Assembly (NCBI RefSeq): GCF_025318105.1
Contig: NZ_JAOANI010000012.1
Span: forward strand, 1 to 64,000
Length of the DNA: 64,000 nt
Direction of reading: 5' to 3'
DNA from: Venatoribacter pacificus
GTDB lineage: Bacteria; Pseudomonadota; Gammaproteobacteria; Pseudomonadales; Oceanobacteraceae
The notes under the pieces are model-generated. The model did not search any database. It saw only the letters and a program-made list of their open reading frames with translations, and had not been told where the DNA came from. Position numbers and translations under genes: made by a program. Positions 1 through 7,919 of the stretch are shown piece after piece (positions within the stretch are counted from its first letter, which is position 1; each line of letters opens with the position of its first letter).

Positions 1-60
1 CAAGTCTTTCTTGGCTGAGTATATTTTGGCATTGGACACCTCGTCAGTTTGACTTTGGTG

Positions 61-109
61 TCCGTTAAAGCGGGGGAAGATCACTGCGCCGCTTAACTTA
101 GCGTTAGCT
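61..109 (+). repeat. attC recombination site, right half (site 1)
   Basis: The stretch TGCGCCGCTTAAC followed by GCGTTAGCT has the L'-R' layout of the right half of integron attC sites, with the crossover expected between G103 and T104. GTTAAAGCGG at 63-72 can pair with CCGCTTAAC at 90-98. A clear R'' box is not visible; it may be degenerate or lie before the window. The R' box GTTAGCT at 103-109 is the exact reverse complement of AGCTAAC at 928-934, as expected for the two ends of one cassette. Confidence 0.7.
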
Positions 110-982
110 TTGCAGAGATAAATACAAAGGAATTCTATGCGCTTTAGTACTAATGCCTACAATGTATGGAAAGTTGAATCTCAAGCTATATTCGATTTCA
201 GTGTTCTCGTAAGTTACTCAGTTCCATCTCTTAAGATGCAGATTTCACTGCTAGAGAAAGGAAAGATACAATCTCTGCCTAGGCCTGATTATTATAGGAG
301 TACGAAAGAAGGGTACTACTCAAGCGACAATTTAAGGGAAGGTTTAAAAAGAAGAGCTTCAACTTACAAGCAGCAAACCTCGTCATATATGCTCCTTTCG
401 CTTTTTAGTCACTTTGAAGCTTTTGTGGTGGATGTAATCCGAGAGTTGTTTGAATTCCATGGTGGAGTTGATAAATTCATTACAAATTATAATAAAAGTG
501 TAAAGAAAAGCTTTGAAGTTGGCAATCAGAACAGCAATTCCAAAAGAAAGCTTACCGGAAACAGAAAACCTCAAAGAAGGCCTCAATACCATGAGATTTC
601 AAGGAATCTTTCCGATTCAGGGTATATGTTCCCTAATGAGTTGCTTTCTGGTTATGGGATTAAGATGTTAAATAAGAAGCTTGGCGACCTAAAGTCAAAA
701 GAAATACCCGAGATCCTAATGGATTGCTTTCATATTGATTTCTCTGATGATGAAGTGCGTGAATTTCATAATCTGCGAGACTTAAGAAATAGCATTGCAC
801 ACGGAAGGCCACCCTCTCTAAACATTAAATCTGTAACAGAGAAGAATCAGGCCTTGATAGGTATGGCCAAAAAAATCGACGCGCACCTGTCTGAAAATTT
901 TTTTATTTTCAATGAATTCAGGTAAAAAGCTAACAAATCAAAGCATTCGGATGCAAAAAAAACTGCGCCAGTGTTTGAGGCG
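104..982 (+). mobile_element. Integron gene cassette 1
   Basis: This is the DNA between the predicted crossover points of attC sites 1 and 2. It holds one gene (137-925) and ends with its own attC. The start of the cassette (GTTAGCT, including the G before the crossover) and the R'' box of its attC (AGCTAAC) are perfectly complementary. This is the hallmark of a unit that circularises and integrates by site-specific recombination. The gene fills nearly all the cassette, which is typical. No integrase or attI site is in the window. Confidence 0.8.
137..925 (+). CDS. HEPN-domain-like cassette protein
   Basis: A 262-residue protein of unknown function, with an AAAGGA ribosome site seven bases before the ATG. 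The segment at about 88-107 (LFSHFEAFVVDVIREL) looks like the first helix of HEPN/MAE_28990-type domains. Residues R217 to H222 (RNSIAH) form the Rx4H motif that is the catalytic signature of HEPN ribonucleases. The middle (about 120-150) is lysine- and arginine-rich and probably disordered. Codon use is AT-richer than in the chromosomal genes downstream, which fits a captured cassette gene. HEPN proteins are often RNases in toxin-antitoxin or defence systems, but no antitoxin partner is visible. The fold and motif are seen; a toxin or defence role is inference. Confidence 0.7.
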   Translation: MRFSTNAYNVWKVESQAIFDFSVLVSYSVPSLKMQISLLEKGKIQSLPRPDYYRSTKEGYYSSDNLREGLKRRASTYKQQTSSYMLLSLFSHFEAFVVDVIRELFEFHGGVDKFITNYNKSVKKSFEVGNQNSNSKRKLTGNRKPQRRPQYHEISRNLSDSGYMFPNELLSGYGIKMLNKKLGDLKSKEIPEILMDCFHIDFSDDEVREFHNLRDLRNSIAHGRPPSLNIKSVTEKNQALIGMAKKIDAHLSENFFIFNEFR

Positions 983-988
983 TTAAAC
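928..988 (+). repeat. attC recombination site (site 2)
   Basis: A complete 61-base attC site. R'' is AGCTAAC (928-934) and R' is GTTAAAC (982-988, a perfect GTTRRRY). L''/L' pairing is seen between TCAAAGC and GTTTGA. GCATTCGGATGC at 943-954 forms the terminal hairpin. The stop codon of the preceding gene lies three bases before it. The R' box pairs exactly with GTTTAAC at 1499-1505, linking it to cassette 2. Confidence 0.85.
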
Positions 989-1599
989 GAGAAGAATATG
1001 GCAATATTAATTGATCACACGAAACGAAATCATGCTGCAATCAAAATTCTTATTGAGGAAAAGCACCATGAATCTGCACTTATATTGATCTACGCATGGA
1101 TCGATCGGATGGCATGGCTTTCAGTTAGCGACGAGGCCAGCGGAGCGGACTTCAAGGCGTGGGTCAATACTTATCTGCTCCCGAATAGCAGCTTAGGTTG
1201 CTCTGCTGATGATTTGTGGGCTGCAAGATGTGCGGTGTTGCATACATCAACATCCTACGCTCGGGATACTAAAAGTGGTAAAGCCAAACGTATACAGTAT
1301 GTGTGTAACGATGCTATATCTGTATCAAACATCCCCTCAGATACAATATTTATTTATATGATCAAATTGTATCAAGACGCCATTGGTGCAGTTGATAAAT
1401 TTGATCATTATTTGGAAAGTAATGACCGGCAGAGACAGATAGCTGAGAAAAAGCTTTCAATGTTTTTCCAGCTTCAAGAATTAAGCAATGAGCAAACTGT
1501 TTAACGAAGCAGTCATGCGCGAACTCCGTTCCGCTGGCCTTTATTTTTGGTGAAAAACAGAAATAAAGGCCAGCAACACTCCGTCGCCATACTGCGACG
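983..1599 (+). mobile_element. Integron gene cassette 2
   Basis: The unit between the crossover points of attC sites 2 and 3. Its left end GTTAAAC is the exact reverse complement of the R'' box GTTTAAC of its own attC. It contains one gene and is followed by non-cassette DNA with a terminator, so it is the last cassette of the array as seen here. Confidence 0.8.
998..1504 (+). CDS. Cassette protein with HEPN-type Rx4H motif
   Basis: A 168-residue protein of unknown function. I place the start at the ATG at 998, which has GAGAAG just upstream and lies inside the cassette. An in-frame GTG at 971 falls within the neighbouring attC and would need sequence from another cassette. Residues R77 to H82 in LWAARCAVLH form an Rx4H motif. 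The helical pattern before it (IKILIEEKHHESALILIYAWID) fits a small HEPN domain. The stop TAA lies inside the R'' box of attC site 3. I recall similar integron proteins only as hypothetical. It may be a nucleic-acid-binding or RNase-like domain, but that is inference. Confidence 0.65.
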   Translation: MAILIDHTKRNHAAIKILIEEKHHESALILIYAWIDRMAWLSVSDEASGADFKAWVNTYLLPNSSLGCSADDLWAARCAVLHTSTSYARDTKSGKAKRIQYVCNDAISVSNIPSDTIFIYMIKLYQDAIGAVDKFDHYLESNDRQRQIAEKKLSMFFQLQELSNEQTV

Positions 1600-1605
1600 T
1601 TACCC
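1499..1605 (+). repeat. attC recombination site (site 3), long form
   Basis: A 107-base attC. R'' is GTTTAAC (1499-1505) and R' is GTTACCC (1599-1605), with the first three bases of the GTTRRRY core kept. The two arms align (GCAGT near both ends). The centre is a perfect 14-base inverted repeat, 1533-1546 with 1561-1574, giving a long hairpin like those of large chromosomal attC sites. The altered R' box may reflect the last, non-cassette junction. Confidence 0.75.
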
Positions 1606-1611
1606 AAAAAT

Positions 1612-1642
1612 AAGCCTGCCGGTCTCCCGGCAGGCTTTTTTA
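1612..1642. terminator. Bidirectional rho-independent terminator
   Basis: The stem AAGCCTGCCGG / CCGGCAGGCTT is followed by a T-run on the plus strand and preceded by an A-rich stretch, so it can also end transcription of the minus-strand beta-oxidation genes that stop at 1666. Confidence 0.9.
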
Positions 1643-1665
1643 TTTCACGCTTCTTTCAAACCACC

Positions 1666-3807
1666 TCAGGCGTAGAAGGATTTTCCTTCAGCCGCCATTT
1701 CCCGCAGCATTCCCGGAATTTTGTAGCGGTCGCCAACATTGGCGGCCAGCTGGTCGGCATTGGCGATAAAGGTATCGATGCCTTCCATGGTTTCTACAAA
1801 GGAGATTACGCCGCCGGTCTGTGGCGCAAAGCCCCAGCCGAAAATGGAGCCGATATCGACTTCATGGGCGCGGGTAATCACACCTTCGGCCACACAGTGC
1901 AGGGTTTCTACCGCCTGTGCGTACAGCAGACGCTGTTTTACGTATTCCACCGATGGCTGTTCTGCCGCCAGCGGGAAGCGTTCTGCCAGTCCGCTCCACA
2001 GGGATTTTTTACCTTGTGGGTCGGCCGGATAATCGTAGAAACCAACACCGGCTTTTTTACCAATGCGTTTGGCTTCGTGCACCATGTACTGCACCACTTC
2101 GTCAGCCGGGTGCGATACATAGGCGTCGCCCAGGTCTTTCTGGGTCTGGCGGCCAATGCGGTCCATCAGCTCCAGCGTAACTTCGTCGCTCAGCGCCAGC
2201 GGGCCAACCGGCATACCGGCCAGTTTGCCTACGTTTTCGATCAGCGCCGGTGATACACCTTCTTTCAGCAGGGCCATACCTTCGAGCACGTAGGTTTTAA
2301 ATACACGCGAGGTGTAGAAACCACGGCTGTCGTTAACGGTAATCGGGGTTTTCTTCAGTTGCTGTACATAATCCAGCGCCCAGGCCAGGGTATGTTGCGA
2401 GGTTTTTTCGCCCATAATAATTTCCACCAGCGGCATTTTGTCGACCGGTGAGAAAAAGTGCAGACCAATAAACTGCTCAGGGCGTTTGCTGGCTTCGGCC
2501 AGGCCGGTAATCGGCAGGGTCGAGGTGTTGGAAGCAAAGATAGCATCATCACCCAGCACCGCTTCGGCTTTAGCAGTAACGTCGGCCTTAATAGTGCGGT
2601 CTTCGAATACCGCTTCGATCACCAGATCACAACCTTTCAGGTCGTTATAGTCGGTGGTGGCGAGAATACGTGCCAGTGTGGCATCGGCTTTTTCCTGCGC
2701 CATTTTGCCGCGTGATACACGCTTTTTCAGCAGGCCTTCAGAATAGCTTTTGCCTTTATCGGCGGATTCCTGCGCGGTATCCAGCAGCACCACTTCCATA
2801 CCGCTCATGGCGGAGGAATAGGCAATACCGGCACCCATCATACCGGCACCTAAAATACCGACTTTCTTGAACTGTTTTTTCTCCACTCCTTTGGGGCGGT
2901 TTTTCAGTTTGTTGGCATCCTGCAGCGCGACAAAGAAAGTGCGGATCATGGCTTTTGCCTGATCAGACAGCAGCAGCTCGGTAAAGTAACGCGCTTCAAC
3001 ATCCAGTGCCTGATCAATCGGCAGCTGACAGCCTTCAAACAAGGCCTGCAGAATACGCTGTGGTGCGAGGTAATTACCCATGGTTTTCTTGCGCAGCATG
3101 GCTTCTGCGCCCATAAATACCTGCGCTACTTTGGCTGACTGTACTTCGCCACCTGGTAATTTAAATTTCTTCTCATCCCACGGCTGTACGCAGGCTTTCG
3201 GATTATCCAGCAGCCATTGTTTGGCCGCTGCAATCAGCTCATCTGCGGCAACCACCTCGTTAATCAGACCGGCAGCTTTGGCTTCTTTGGCTTTGGCCTG
3301 GGTCGCCTGCAGCAACCACGGCATCGCCGCCTGAATACCCAGCATACGCGCCAGACGCTGAGTACCACCGCCACCCGGCAGCAGACCCAGATTGACTTCC
3401 GGAAAACCAAACACGGCTTTCGGATTGTCGGCGGCAATACGGTGATGACAGGCCAGCGCGATTTCCATACCGCCACCCAATGCGGTGCCGTTTAATGCAG
3501 CAACAATCGGCTTACCGCCCTGCTCCATACGGCGCATAATCTGATGCAGGCTGCGCACAAAACCGATAATGGTTTCGGCATTTTGCGGCATGGTCTGAAT
3601 TTCTTTTAAATTCGCGCCAACAACAAAATCGGATTTACCTGAGGTTAATACAATACCTTTTACCGCATCGTTGGCCAGTAAGGCTTCGAGTGCTTCGTTC
3701 AGTGCAATTACTGCACTCTGTGCCAGTGAGTTTACCGGCCCGTTCTGATCGTCCCAGGTTAAAACCGCAATACCCTGAGCGTCGATTTCATGCGTAAATG
3801 TAGTCAT
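1666..3807 (-). CDS. Bifunctional enoyl-CoA hydratase / 3-hydroxyacyl-CoA dehydrogenase (FadB/FadJ type)
   Basis: A 713-residue multifunctional beta-oxidation enzyme. It hydrates trans-2-enoyl-CoA and oxidises 3-hydroxyacyl-CoA with NAD in the cytoplasm. The hydratase domain covers about 1-190, with the active-site blocks GGGMEIALACHHRIA and FPEVNLGLLPGGGGTQRL. The dehydrogenase begins near 313 with the Rossmann motif GILGAGMMGAGIA and includes SNTSTLPITGL and the catalytic histidine of GLHFFSPVDKMPLVEI. Two C-terminal helical domains follow. Length matches FadJ/FadB proteins. It is the last gene of a minus-strand set with thiolase, acyl-CoA dehydrogenase and CoA-transferase. A 165-base gap with a repeat-like element separates it from the thiolase. 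The chain-length or branched-chain preference cannot be read from sequence. Confidence 0.93.
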   Translation of the reverse strand: MTTFTHEIDAQGIAVLTWDDQNGPVNSLAQSAVIALNEALEALLANDAVKGIVLTSGKSDFVVGANLKEIQTMPQNAETIIGFVRSLHQIMRRMEQGGKPIVAALNGTALGGGMEIALACHHRIAADNPKAVFGFPEVNLGLLPGGGGTQRLARMLGIQAAMPWLLQATQAKAKEAKAAGLINEVVAADELIAAAKQWLLDNPKACVQPWDEKKFKLPGGEVQSAKVAQVFMGAEAMLRKKTMGNYLAPQRILQALFEGCQLPIDQALDVEARYFTELLLSDQAKAMIRTFFVALQDANKLKNRPKGVEKKQFKKVGILGAGMMGAGIAYSSAMSGMEVVLLDTAQESADKGKSYSEGLLKKRVSRGKMAQEKADATLARILATTDYNDLKGCDLVIEAVFEDRTIKADVTAKAEAVLGDDAIFASNTSTLPITGLAEASKRPEQFIGLHFFSPVDKMPLVEIIMGEKTSQHTLAWALDYVQQLKKTPITVNDSRGFYTSRVFKTYVLEGMALLKEGVSPALIENVGKLAGMPVGPLALSDEVTLELMDRIGRQTQKDLGDAYVSHPADEVVQYMVHEAKRIGKKAGVGFYDYPADPQGKKSLWSGLAERFPLAAEQPSVEYVKQRLLYAQAVETLHCVAEGVITRAHEVDIGSIFGWGFAPQTGGVISFVETMEGIDTFIANADQLAANVGDRYKIPGMLREMAAEGKSFYA

Positions 3808-3825
3808 AACATATCCTTTAATCTG

Positions 3826-3965
3826 TCAAAGCCTGCGCTGCTGAAAACGCTAAAAGCGTTACCGAGGCAGCCTATGCAAGGCAAAACGTGTTTGAGGAAG
3901 CGGAGTTTACTGACGGCTAAATGAGCATTCCGAAACACGTTTTAACGCCGCAGATGCAACGCAGG
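3826..3965. repeat. Intergenic repeat-like element with inverted repeats
   Basis: The gap between the thiolase and the FadB-type gene holds a perfect 11-base inverted repeat, AAAACGTGTTT (3883-3893) with AAACACGTTTT (3933-3943), extended by GAGGAA/TTCC. A second palindrome, AACGCTAAAAGCGTT, lies just before it. The style resembles dispersed intergenic elements I recall from related marine gammaproteobacteria; copy number cannot be checked here. Confidence 0.5.
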
Positions 3966-3972
3966 TAGCTTT

Positions 3973-5178
3973 TTAAACCCGTTCGATAATGGTGGCAGTC
4001 CCCATACCACCACCAACGCACAGGTTGATTAATGCGGTGTTCAGGTCGCGACGCTCCAGTTCATCCAGCACAGTGCCGAGAATCATGGCACCGGTTGCCC
4101 CCAGCGGATGGCCCATGGCAATGGCACCGCCGTTTACGTTGATTTTGCTGTGGTCGATATTCATATCTTTCATAAACAGCAAAACCACCGAGGCAAAGGC
4201 TTCGTTCAGTTCCCACAGGTCGATATCGCTGGCCTGCATCATGCCGTTTTTCAGCGCTTTACGTGCAGACGGCGCCGGGCCGGTAAGCATGATGGTTGGT
4301 TCAGAACCAATAGACGCTGCCGAGCGGATACGGGCACGTGGTTTTAATCCCAGCGCCTGACCCATTTCTTTGGTACCGATTAATACCGCCGAAGCACCGT
4401 CAACAATACCGGAGGAGTTACCGGCGTGGTGTACGTGGTTAATGCTTTCAACCTGTGGATAAACCTGCTGGGCAATGGCGTTAAACCCCAGACCGCCGTG
4501 CATTTCGAACGATGGCTTCAGGCCCGCCAGCGATTCAACCGTCGCTTCCGGGCGCATATGTTCGTCACGGTCGAGCAGGGTTAAACCGAGCTGATCTTTC
4601 ACCGGAATAATGGAATTTTTAAAGTAGCCATTATCCCAGGCGTGTTTGGCACGACGCTGTGATTCCACCGCATAGGCGTCCACATCGGCACGGGAAAAAC
4701 CATTCAGGGTGGCAATTAAATCAGCGGAAATACCCTGAGGTACAAACGACAATTTATTGGTTACTGCAGGGTCGGTGTAATAAGCGCCACCACCGGCACC
4801 CATCGGAATACGTGACATGCATTCCACACCACCACCGATGGTCATCTGCGCTTCACCGGCTTTTACTTTGGCGGCAGCCATATTCACCGCTTCAAGGCCT
4901 GAAGCACAGAAACGGCTGACCACAGTACCGGCACAGGTTTGTGCATAGTCGGCCATTAGTACCGCGGTGCGGGCGATATCGGCGCCCTGCTCCATTACCG
5001 GTTCCACACACCCCAGTACCACGTCGTCGATCTGAGAAGTATCCAGATCATGGCGTTCCTGCAGGCCACGCAATAAACCCGACATCAGGCTGACCGGCGT
5101 TACGGTGTGCAGGCCGCCGTCTTTTTTACCACGACCGCGCGGCGTACGTACCGCGTCAAAAATATAGGCATCAGTCAT
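3973..5178 (-). CDS. Acetyl-CoA C-acyltransferase (thiolase)
   Basis: A 401-residue thiolase that cleaves 3-ketoacyl-CoA with CoA to give acetyl-CoA and a shortened acyl-CoA. The nucleophile is C91 in SRFCASGLEAVN. H357 lies in GGAIAMGHPLGATGA and the second catalytic cysteine, C387, lies in LCVGGGMGTA. Length and all three signatures are canonical. It sits 80 bases downstream of the acyl-CoA dehydrogenase and supplies the last step of the cycle encoded here. A biosynthetic acetoacetyl-CoA thiolase is possible, but the neighbours favour degradation. Confidence 0.93.
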   Translation of the reverse strand: MTDAYIFDAVRTPRGRGKKDGGLHTVTPVSLMSGLLRGLQERHDLDTSQIDDVVLGCVEPVMEQGADIARTAVLMADYAQTCAGTVVSRFCASGLEAVNMAAAKVKAGEAQMTIGGGVECMSRIPMGAGGGAYYTDPAVTNKLSFVPQGISADLIATLNGFSRADVDAYAVESQRRAKHAWDNGYFKNSIIPVKDQLGLTLLDRDEHMRPEATVESLAGLKPSFEMHGGLGFNAIAQQVYPQVESINHVHHAGNSSGIVDGASAVLIGTKEMGQALGLKPRARIRSAASIGSEPTIMLTGPAPSARKALKNGMMQASDIDLWELNEAFASVVLLFMKDMNIDHSKINVNGGAIAMGHPLGATGAMILGTVLDELERRDLNTALINLCVGGGMGTATIIERV

Positions 5179-5258
5179 TTTACATTCCTTAATTTTTACG
5201 CCGGGGATCTGCCTGCGTTACATTACTCAGCAGCAGGTGACCCCTTACGTTTTTATAT

Positions 5259-6395
5259 TCAGATGGTACGCGAAATAATTTCTTTCATAATTTCAGAAGT
5301 ACCGGCGTAAATACGCTGTACGCGCGAATCGGCGTAAGCACGGGCAACCGGGTATTCCCACATGTAGCCGTAACCGCCGTGCAGCTGCACACATTCGTCG
5401 ATGATGCGGCACTGTGCTTCGGTAGCCCAGAGTTTGACCGAGGCCGCAGCGTCGATGCTCAGTTTGCCTTCGCAATGCAGTTCCAGACAGCGGTCAACGT
5501 AGCACTGGGTAACTTCCAGTTCGGTGCGGATTTCGGCCAGTTTAAAGCGGGTATTCTGGAAAGCGGCAACCGGCTTACCAAAGGCTTTACGCTCTTTCAC
5601 GTAGGTAACGGTGGCGTCGTAACAGGCACGTGCAACTGCAGCACCAATAATGGCCACACTCAGACGTTCCTGCGCCAGTTCCTGCATCAGATAAATAAAG
5701 CCGGCATTTTTCTGGCCCATCAGGTTTTCTTTCGGGATGCGCACGTTGTCGAAAAACAGCTCAGAAGTATCCTGCGCTTTCATACCGACTTTTTTCAGGT
5801 TCTGACCACGGCTGAAACCGGCACGGTCAGCTTCTACCAGAAACAGGCTCACACCTTTGGCACCGGCGCTGGTATCGGTTTTGGCAACCACAATATAAAG
5901 GTCGGCCATCTGACCGTTGGTGATAAAAGTTTTGGAACCGTTAATCACATAATGGTCGCCGTCTTCGATGGCGGTGGTGCGTACACCGGCCAAGTCGGAA
6001 CCGGTACCTGGTTCAGTCATGGCGATGGCGGTAATCACTTCACCGGTACACATTTTTGGCAGCCATTTTTGTTTCTGCTCTTCGGTGCCGTAATGCAGGA
6101 TATAAGGAGCAACGATATCGGAATGCAGGGAGAAACCCGGGCCTGAAGCAAACACATAACCCTGCTCTTCAATGGCGATAGCGGAATAACGGAAATCCAC
6201 GCCGGAGCCACCGTATTCCACCGGGATATGGGTGCACAAAATGCCTGCTTCACCGGCTTTCAGCCAGGCTTCACGGGAAATATGACCCTGTGCTTCCCAC
6301 TCTTCCCAGTGTGGCTGAATTTCGCGCTGCATAAATTTGCGCACGCTGTCGCGGAACATGTTGTGCTCTTCGGTAAATACACTGCGTGGGATCAT
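5259..6395 (-). CDS. Acyl-CoA dehydrogenase
   Basis: A 378-residue FAD-dependent acyl-CoA dehydrogenase catalysing the first, alpha-beta desaturation step. Substrate and FAD motifs are AMTEPGTGSDLAG (125-137) and INGSKTFITNG (151-161), with QLHGGYGYM near the C terminus. The position that holds the catalytic Glu in medium-chain enzymes (IYEGT) is alanine here (IYAGTSEIM). E243 in LAQERLS lies where long-chain and isovaleryl-type enzymes carry the base, so the enzyme probably belongs to that group. Its ATG overlaps the stop of the upstream CoA-transferase (ATGA), so the two are translationally coupled. Confidence 0.93.
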   Translation of the reverse strand: MIPRSVFTEEHNMFRDSVRKFMQREIQPHWEEWEAQGHISREAWLKAGEAGILCTHIPVEYGGSGVDFRYSAIAIEEQGYVFASGPGFSLHSDIVAPYILHYGTEEQKQKWLPKMCTGEVITAIAMTEPGTGSDLAGVRTTAIEDGDHYVINGSKTFITNGQMADLYIVVAKTDTSAGAKGVSLFLVEADRAGFSRGQNLKKVGMKAQDTSELFFDNVRIPKENLMGQKNAGFIYLMQELAQERLSVAIIGAAVARACYDATVTYVKERKAFGKPVAAFQNTRFKLAEIRTELEVTQCYVDRCLELHCEGKLSIDAAASVKLWATEAQCRIIDECVQLHGGYGYMWEYPVARAYADSRVQRIYAGTSEIMKEIISRTI

Positions 6396-7672
6396 ACCGT
6401 GGTCTCCTTGGTGCTTGGTGTCGATGATTTTTTATTACTGTTATCGGTGGATGTGGCCATTTCATGTCCGGCCTGACGGATTACTCCGCGGCTCAGCAGT
6501 TGCTGAATATCGGCCTCGGCCAATGCCAGTTCCTGCAGAACGCTGAGTGTGTGTTCACCCTGCTCCGGGCCGGGTTTATCGGTGATGTGTTTTTGTTCGC
6601 CAAACTGAATGGCCGGTGCCGGGCAACGGATTTTCTGCCCCTGGGCGGTGGTTAATACCTGTACCATTTCCCGCGCCAGTAATTGCGGATGTTCGAACGC
6701 CTGCTGCGGGCTTAAAATCGGCGTGACGCAGCAATCGGTATCGGCAAAGACTTCGCGCCAGTGGCTTTGTGGCTGAGAGGCAAATACCGCTGCCACTTCG
6801 CTGCGCAGCTGATCGGCTTTGGCGCCCATATCCCAGTAACGGTTTTGCCATTCAGGATGACCCAGAACGTCACAAACCTGATTCCAGAATTTCTGCTCCA
6901 GCGAACCCACCGCCATATACAGATCGTCGGCGGTTTTATAAATGCCATAACAGGGGCGCGCACCGGTCAGCATGTCCTGTCCGCGCGGCAATGATTTACC
7001 CATTAAATTCATGGTCGCCAGCGGAATCACATTGTGCGCAAAGGTGCAGTCGGTCATCGACACATCGAGATAACAGCCTTCGCCCGCGCCGCCATTTAAT
7101 TGCGAATTCAGACGGCCAACCACGCCGCCTAAAATAGCCATGGCGGCACTGAGTGAGCCACCGGCCAGATCGGCAATCTGGAAATTACTTAAGGTCGGTG
7201 CGCCACCGGCTTCACCGACCTGATCGAGCACGCCAGCGGTGGCACAGTAATTCATATCGTGGCCGGCTTTGTCGGCCCAGGGGCCGGTCTGGCCGAAACC
7301 GGAAATGGAACAGGCCACCAGCCGCGGGTTAACCGCTTTCAGTTGTTCGTAAGCCAGACCGAGTTTTTTCATGACGCCGGGGCGGAAACTTTCCAGCAGG
7401 ATGTCGGCCTTTGCCACCAGCTTCATCAGCAGTTCGTGGCCTTCGGCAGTAGAGAGGTCGAGGCTGATGGATTCTTTGCCACGGTTAAGAATATGAAACG
7501 CCGGGCTGACAAAGCCTTTTGGCATACCCAGTGAGCGGGTGTAATCGCCGGCGCCGGTGTCTTCCACTTTAATAACGCGCGCGCCCATATCGTGCAGATG
7601 CATAGAGCACATGGGTCCTGGTAATAAACGCGACAGATCCAGCACCAGCATGCCGGACAGGGGTAAAGTCAT
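6392..7672 (-). CDS. CaiB/BaiF-family CoA-transferase
   Basis: A 426-residue family III CoA-transferase or alpha-methylacyl-CoA racemase-like protein. The N terminus (LSGMLVLDLSRLLPGPMCSMHL, GARVIKVE) and NRGKESISLDL are typical. GHDMNYCATAG carries the expected catalytic aspartate. About 25 residues of Ser/Thr/Lys-rich tail at the C terminus look non-conserved. It is the first gene of the catabolic set, and its stop overlaps the dehydrogenase start by four bases. It could activate a carboxylic acid by CoA exchange or racemise a 2-methylacyl-CoA; a role in branched-chain acid use is plausible given the MerR regulator upstream. Confidence 0.88.
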   Translation of the reverse strand: MTLPLSGMLVLDLSRLLPGPMCSMHLHDMGARVIKVEDTGAGDYTRSLGMPKGFVSPAFHILNRGKESISLDLSTAEGHELLMKLVAKADILLESFRPGVMKKLGLAYEQLKAVNPRLVACSISGFGQTGPWADKAGHDMNYCATAGVLDQVGEAGGAPTLSNFQIADLAGGSLSAAMAILGGVVGRLNSQLNGGAGEGCYLDVSMTDCTFAHNVIPLATMNLMGKSLPRGQDMLTGARPCYGIYKTADDLYMAVGSLEQKFWNQVCDVLGHPEWQNRYWDMGAKADQLRSEVAAVFASQPQSHWREVFADTDCCVTPILSPQQAFEHPQLLAREMVQVLTTAQGQKIRCPAPAIQFGEQKHITDKPGPEQGEHTLSVLQELALAEADIQQLLSRGVIRQAGHEMATSTDNSNKKSSTPSTKETTV

Positions 7673-7803
7673 GTTGCGCCCTCATTATTGTTATATACAG
7701 GCTGCTTTGTCCGCGTGATGTGCGGATCTGAGCGTTTATTAACCGCCTGCCATGGTGACTTTGCAAGGCATTCCGGGCGGGCCATAACGATGCCAGTTCG
7801 CCC

Positions 7804-7823
7804 GAGTTACCTTAACGTAACTC
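7804..7823. promoter_or_regulatory. Candidate LiuR-type operator
   Basis: A perfect inverted repeat, GAGTTAC-N6-GTAACTC. Its core TTACCTTAACGTAA differs at one base from the symmetric TTACGTTAACGTAA that I recall for LiuR-type MerR regulators of branched-chain and fatty acyl-CoA genes. It lies directly after the -10 box of the candidate minus-strand promoter, a repressor-like position. Confidence 0.55.
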
Positions 7824-7853
7824 AGACTACCGGGGGGAGCCGTGGGGGGTCAA
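7824..7853 (-). promoter_or_regulatory. Candidate sigma-70 promoter of the acyl-CoA operon
   Basis: On the minus strand TTGACC (7853-7848) and TAGTCT (7829-7824) are separated by 18 bases, a G/C-rich spacer holding two C-runs. It points into the CoA-transferase gene, about 150 bases away. Confidence 0.5.
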
Positions 7854-7919
7854 TGTGCAAATCGCTCAAGCGGATTGACAGATTTGCACTTATGAGAGGA
7901 AAAATCGTGACGAAAAAGA

